DNA from: DATMNI01 sp035570275
GTDB taxonomy: Bacteria > Acidobacteriota > Terriglobia > Bryobacterales > Bryobacteraceae
Assembly (NCBI GenBank): GCA_035570275.1
Contig: DATMNI010000098.1
Location: forward strand, 1 to 7,230
Direction of reading: 5' to 3'
DNA length: 7,230 nt
Of the stretch, positions 4,447 through 7,230 are shown in pieces; the stretch's first letter is position 1, and the number at the start of each line of letters is the position of its first letter. Made by a program: the position numbers and the translations under genes. The notes below the pieces were generated by a model that worked only from the letters and a program-made list of their open reading frames with translations, was not told the origin of the DNA and did not search any database.

Positions 4447-4470
4447 CCATACTCCCCCGGCGCTATCATG
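4447..4470 (+). promoter_or_regulatory. polA start region with possible -10 box
   Basis: CATACT at 4448-4453 is a plausible -10 box ending 14 bases before the polA ATG, which predicts a leader of under ten bases. No convincing -35 lies 17 bases upstream, although GTCACA occurs at 4423-4428. No Shine-Dalgarno is visible. The block is repeated at 4253-4271. The region between is AT-richer than the genes and holds the dual-OB remnant on the other strand. Confidence 0.3.
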
Positions 4471-7083
4471 TTCCCAGTGCCCAAAGATCGCTTCTTCCTG
4501 ATCGACAGCTTCGGCTTCATCTTCCGCGCCTACCATGCCCGCGCCCGCTCCAACGTGCCGCCCATGCGCACCAGCGCCGGCGTTTCCACCGAAGCGGTCT
4601 ACATCTTCAACAACATGCTCCGCAAGCTGTCCAAGCAGTACGACCCGCCTTACATCGCTGCCATCTTCGAGAGCGGCGAAGCTACCCATCGCGTCCAGGA
4701 ATTCGCAGAATACAAGGCCAATCGCGTGGAAACGCCCCCCGACCTGCTGGACCAGATCCCCGTGGTGCGCCGCATCCTCGAAGCCATGCGCATCCCCGTC
4801 CTGGAATACCGCGGCTTCGAAGCCGACGACGTCATAGGCACCCTGGCCCGGCGCGCCGAGCAGGCCGGCATGGACGTGGTGATCGTCTCCAGCGACAAGG
4901 ACATGCTCCAACTGGTTACCGACCACATCAGCATGCTCAACCCGGCCAAGGAGGACGAGTGGTACGACCCGCCGAAAGTGAAAGCCTTCATGGGCGTCCG
5001 CCCCGACCAGGTGGCCGACCTGCTGGCGCTCATGGGCGACGCCGTCGACAACATCCCCGGCGCCCCCGGCATCGGCGAAAAGGGCGCGAAGGACCTGATC
5101 GAGCGCTTCGGCTCCCTGGAAGGCGCATTGGAACACGCCGCCGAGGTCAAGCGCCCGTCCTACCGCGAGAGCCTGCAGAATAATGTCGAGCGCATCCGCA
5201 TGAGCCAGCGCCTGGCCACCATCGCCACCGATGTGCCCATCGAGTTTTCGCCCGCCGCGGTGAAGGCCCAGACGCCCGACGCGGCAGCGCTCAAAGTCAT
5301 ATATAAAGAGATGGAGTTCCACAGCCTTCTCAAGGAACTCGGTCCCGAGGAGGACGCCCGGCCGCGCGATTATCGGGCTTTCGAAACCCCCGATGAGTTG
5401 CCAGCCTGGCTGGCCGCCATCCCCCCGGGCGCGCCCGTGGCTGTGGCCATTTCGAAATCGGCCGAGGGTGAGGGCGAGGGCGAATTCGCGCTCGATTTGG
5501 CCCCAGTTCGGACCGGCGCCATCGGCCTCGCCTGGCGCCCCGGCGAAGCCCGTACCGTCACCACCGGGAATCTGGCGCAACTCAAACCGTGGCTCGAAGA
5601 CGCCGCCGTCCCCAAGATCGCCTGCGATGTGAAATCGGCCCTGCTGGAACTTTTGCGCCTGGGCGCCGATGCCCGCGGCTTTGCACACGACGTGATGTTA
5701 TACGCCTTTCTCCTGGATGCCGACCCCGGCGGCTGCACCCTGGAGCAGCAGGCGCAGCGCCGGCTCGATCTGAAACTGGGCCCCGCGCCCGAGCAGCACG
5801 CCGATATCGCGCTCGAACTCTGCGCGCACCTGGCGCCCGTGGTGGAACAGCGCGGCTTCCGCAAGCTGTATGACGAGATCGAACTGCCGCTTACCCGCGT
5901 GCTGGCGCGCATGGAGCGCACCGGCATTCGTATCGACCCCGTGGAGTTGAAGCGCCTCTCCGGCCTCATGGAAACCTCCATCACGCGCCTTACGGCCGAG
6001 ATTCACCAGCTCGCCGGCAAGCCTTTCAACATCAGCTCGCCGCAACAATTGGGCCGCGTACTGTTTGAGGATTTGCGCCTGCCCGCGCCCGTGAAGTATG
6101 GCAAGGGCAAGGTGATTTCCACCGCCGCCGACGTGCTGGACGAACTCGCGCCCGATCACGAAATCGTCCGCAAGGTGCTGGAATACCGCCAGCTCACCAA
6201 ACTGAAAGGCACATACGTGGATGCGCTGCCGCTGCTGATCGATGCCCGCACCGGCCGTCTCCACACCAGTTTCAACGCGGCCGGCGCGGCCACCGGGCGC
6301 CTCTCTTCTTCGAACCCCAACCTGCAGAACATTCCCATCCGCACCGAACTGGGGCGCGAAATCCGCGCCGCCTTCGTCCCCGCCCCCGGCTGGAAACTGC
6401 TGGTGGCCGACTACTCGCAGATCGAACTCCGCTTGCTGGCCCACATGTCGGACGACCCGTTATTGGTCGAGGCATTCCGCAACGGCGACGACATCCACAC
6501 CCGCACCGCCGCCGAGGTGATGGGCGTGCCGCCGATGATGGTGACGGCCGAAGCCCGCCGCGAGGCCAAGGCCGTGAACTTCGGCATCGTCTACGGCATC
6601 AGCGCCTTTGGCCTGGCCGCCCAACTCGGCATCCCGCGCGCCGACGCCGACCGCTACATCAAGAACTACTTCGCGCGCTATGCCGGCGTGCGCCGTTTCA
6701 TCGACGCCACGGTCGAAGAGGTCCGCCGCACCGGCGTCACCCGCACGCTCTTCGGCCGCGAGCGCCCCATCCCCGATATCAACAGCCGCAACGGGAGCGC
6801 CCGCGGCTTCGCCGAACGGACCGCTGTAAACTCCCCGCTGCAAGGCACCGCCGCCGACCTCATCAAACTGGCCATGGTGCGCATCGACGCCGCCCTCGAA
6901 ACCGGCGGCTACCAAACCTCCATGCTGCTCCAGGTGCACGACGAGTTGGTCTTTGAATGCCCGCCGGAAGAGATCGCCCCCGTATCGGCCCTGATCAAGC
7001 GCGAGATGGAAACCGCCTGCGAGTTGAAAGTGCCCCTGCTGGTAGATGTGGGCGTCGGCGACAACTGGCGCGACGCCAAGTAA
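4468..7083 (+). CDS. polA: DNA polymerase I
   Basis: The enzyme fills gaps and removes RNA primers in replication and repair. From the ATG at 4468 the product has 871 residues (E. coli 928, Taq 832). Residues 1-290 are the 5' nuclease: FFLIDSFGFIFRAYHA at the N-terminus, FEADDVIGTLA (Asp120, Asp121), SSDKDM (Asp143, Asp145), and GDAVDNIPGAPGIG with the helix-hairpin-helix. Residues 300-470 are the 3'-5' exonuclease fold, which has lost its DxE motif and the third Asp (KSALLELL where KYD is expected), so proofreading is probably absent. The polymerase part has TGRLSSSNPNLQNIP, motif A DYSQIELRLL (Asp648), motif B with Arg697, Lys701, Phe705 and Tyr709, and motif C VHDE (Asp825). An in-frame TTG at 4375 would add 31 residues with no family likeness, so I rejected it. 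The TAA stop is followed by non-coding sequence. Confidence 0.98.
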   Translation: MFPVPKDRFFLIDSFGFIFRAYHARARSNVPPMRTSAGVSTEAVYIFNNMLRKLSKQYDPPYIAAIFESGEATHRVQEFAEYKANRVETPPDLLDQIPVVRRILEAMRIPVLEYRGFEADDVIGTLARRAEQAGMDVVIVSSDKDMLQLVTDHISMLNPAKEDEWYDPPKVKAFMGVRPDQVADLLALMGDAVDNIPGAPGIGEKGAKDLIERFGSLEGALEHAAEVKRPSYRESLQNNVERIRMSQRLATIATDVPIEFSPAAVKAQTPDAAALKVIYKEMEFHSLLKELGPEEDARPRDYRAFETPDELPAWLAAIPPGAPVAVAISKSAEGEGEGEFALDLAPVRTGAIGLAWRPGEARTVTTGNLAQLKPWLEDAAVPKIACDVKSALLELLRLGADARGFAHDVMLYAFLLDADPGGCTLEQQAQRRLDLKLGPAPEQHADIALELCAHLAPVVEQRGFRKLYDEIELPLTRVLARMERTGIRIDPVELKRLSGLMETSITRLTAEIHQLAGKPFNISSPQQLGRVLFEDLRLPAPVKYGKGKVISTAADVLDELAPDHEIVRKVLEYRQLTKLKGTYVDALPLLIDARTGRLHTSFNAAGAATGRLSSSNPNLQNIPIRTELGREIRAAFVPAPGWKLLVADYSQIELRLLAHMSDDPLLVEAFRNGDDIHTRTAAEVMGVPPMMVTAEARREAKAVNFGIVYGISAFGLAAQLGIPRADADRYIKNYFARYAGVRRFIDATVEEVRRTGVTRTLFGRERPIPDINSRNGSARGFAERTAVNSPLQGTAADLIKLAMVRIDAALETGGYQTSMLLQVHDELVFECPPEEIAPVSALIKREMETACELKVPLLVDVGVGDNWRDAK

Positions 7084-7154
7084 TTATGGAATCGCGCCGT
7101 GCCGGTGACCCACAATTGGCTTCGTGCTTCCAATTCCCGCCGCTCCGGCCCCGG

Positions 7155-7201
7155 CCCCTGACCCCCGCAGCCCTCCCCTGACCCCCGGCCCCTGACCCCC
7201 G
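7155..7201 (+). repeat. C-rich repeat array with TGA in three frames
   Basis: CCCCTGACCCCCG occurs exactly at 7155-7167, 7175-7187 and 7189-7201, with a partial CCCCGA after it. Start-to-start spacings are 20 and 14 bases. The three TGA triplets fall in three different frames. The array lies about 70 bases after the polA stop. Positions 7084-7154 hold nothing I can identify. Confidence 0.85.
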
Positions 7202-7229
7202 GCCCCGATCCAGCTATCCTTTTCAAATG
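7192..7229 (+). promoter_or_regulatory. Candidate promoter and start codon of the next gene
   Basis: CTGACC (7192-7197), within the last C-rich repeat, and TATCCT (7215-7220) are 17 bases apart. An ATG follows at 7227-7229 after exactly six bases, the same geometry as at DUF2239 and at the left-edge gene, and it predicts a leaderless mRNA. Only one further base of the gene is present, so its product is unknown. Confidence 0.35.
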
Positions 7230-7230
7230 G

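Noticed and set aside
4375..4467. N-terminal extension of PolA from a TTG
   Set aside because: The 31 added residues have no family counterpart, and PolA proteins normally begin a few residues before the FLIDSFGF-like motif, as from the ATG at 4468.
4275..5183. Plus-strand 302-codon ORF overlapping polA
   Set aside because: Its second half is polA read in another frame (Arg/Pro-rich). Only its ATG context is notable, and that is reported as the duplicated element.
4366..5688. Minus-strand 440-codon ORF opposite polA
   Set aside because: It is the antisense shadow of the polA coding sequence, with a Gly/His/Val-rich composition typical of such frames.

Overview
The window looks like a chromosomal stretch of a high-GC Gram-negative bacterium. 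An lpxC gene implies lipid A synthesis. The mix of DUF2239, dual-OB and toxin-antitoxin families, the style of the PolA N-terminus, and genes that lack Shine-Dalgarno sites would all fit an acidobacterium of the Solibacter/Bryobacter type. That placement is inference from remembered families, not a database result.

Layout from left to right. (a) Positions 1-830 are a graveyard of toxin-antitoxin genes on the minus strand. It holds a VapB (AbrB-type) antitoxin remnant frameshifted in a T8 run, a VapC PIN toxin broken by frameshifts and cut off at its 3' part, and a UPF0175 antitoxin remnant joined in frame to the VapC remnant. At the left edge a promoter with two AGTACT boxes precedes the first codons of an unidentified gene. 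(b) Positions 857-2801 hold a minus-strand pair, lpxC followed by a periplasmic sugar-type ABC substrate-binding protein. Both genes end inside 13-bp tandem repeats whose units each carry a stop codon. (c) Positions 2944-3581 hold a DUF2239 gene with a very clear promoter that predicts a leaderless mRNA and lies between the arms of a perfect 12-bp inverted repeat. (d) Positions 3633-4188 hold an intact DUF433 antitoxin followed by the wreck of its DUF5615 PIN-like toxin. (e) Positions 4253-4470 hold a duplicated polA start-upstream element flanking a short dual-OB-protein remnant. (f) Positions 4468-7083 hold polA (DNA polymerase I) on the plus strand. (g) Positions 7084-7230 hold a C-rich repeat array and the promoter and first codon of a next gene.

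The intact genes are housekeeping functions (lipid A deacetylase, DNA polymerase I) and one solute-binding protein. The spaces between them have collected and degraded toxin-antitoxin modules. The most unusual feature is the stop-codon tandem repeats. At the substrate-binding gene three units end in TAA, TAG and TGA, one in each reading frame. lpxC has an analogous array of unrelated sequence, and DUF2239 may have a decayed one. The second is the lpxC start: the best ribosome-binding site and ATG are out of frame by one base at a TTT-TGA site, which suggests an upstream ORF, a +1 frameshift or a sequence error.
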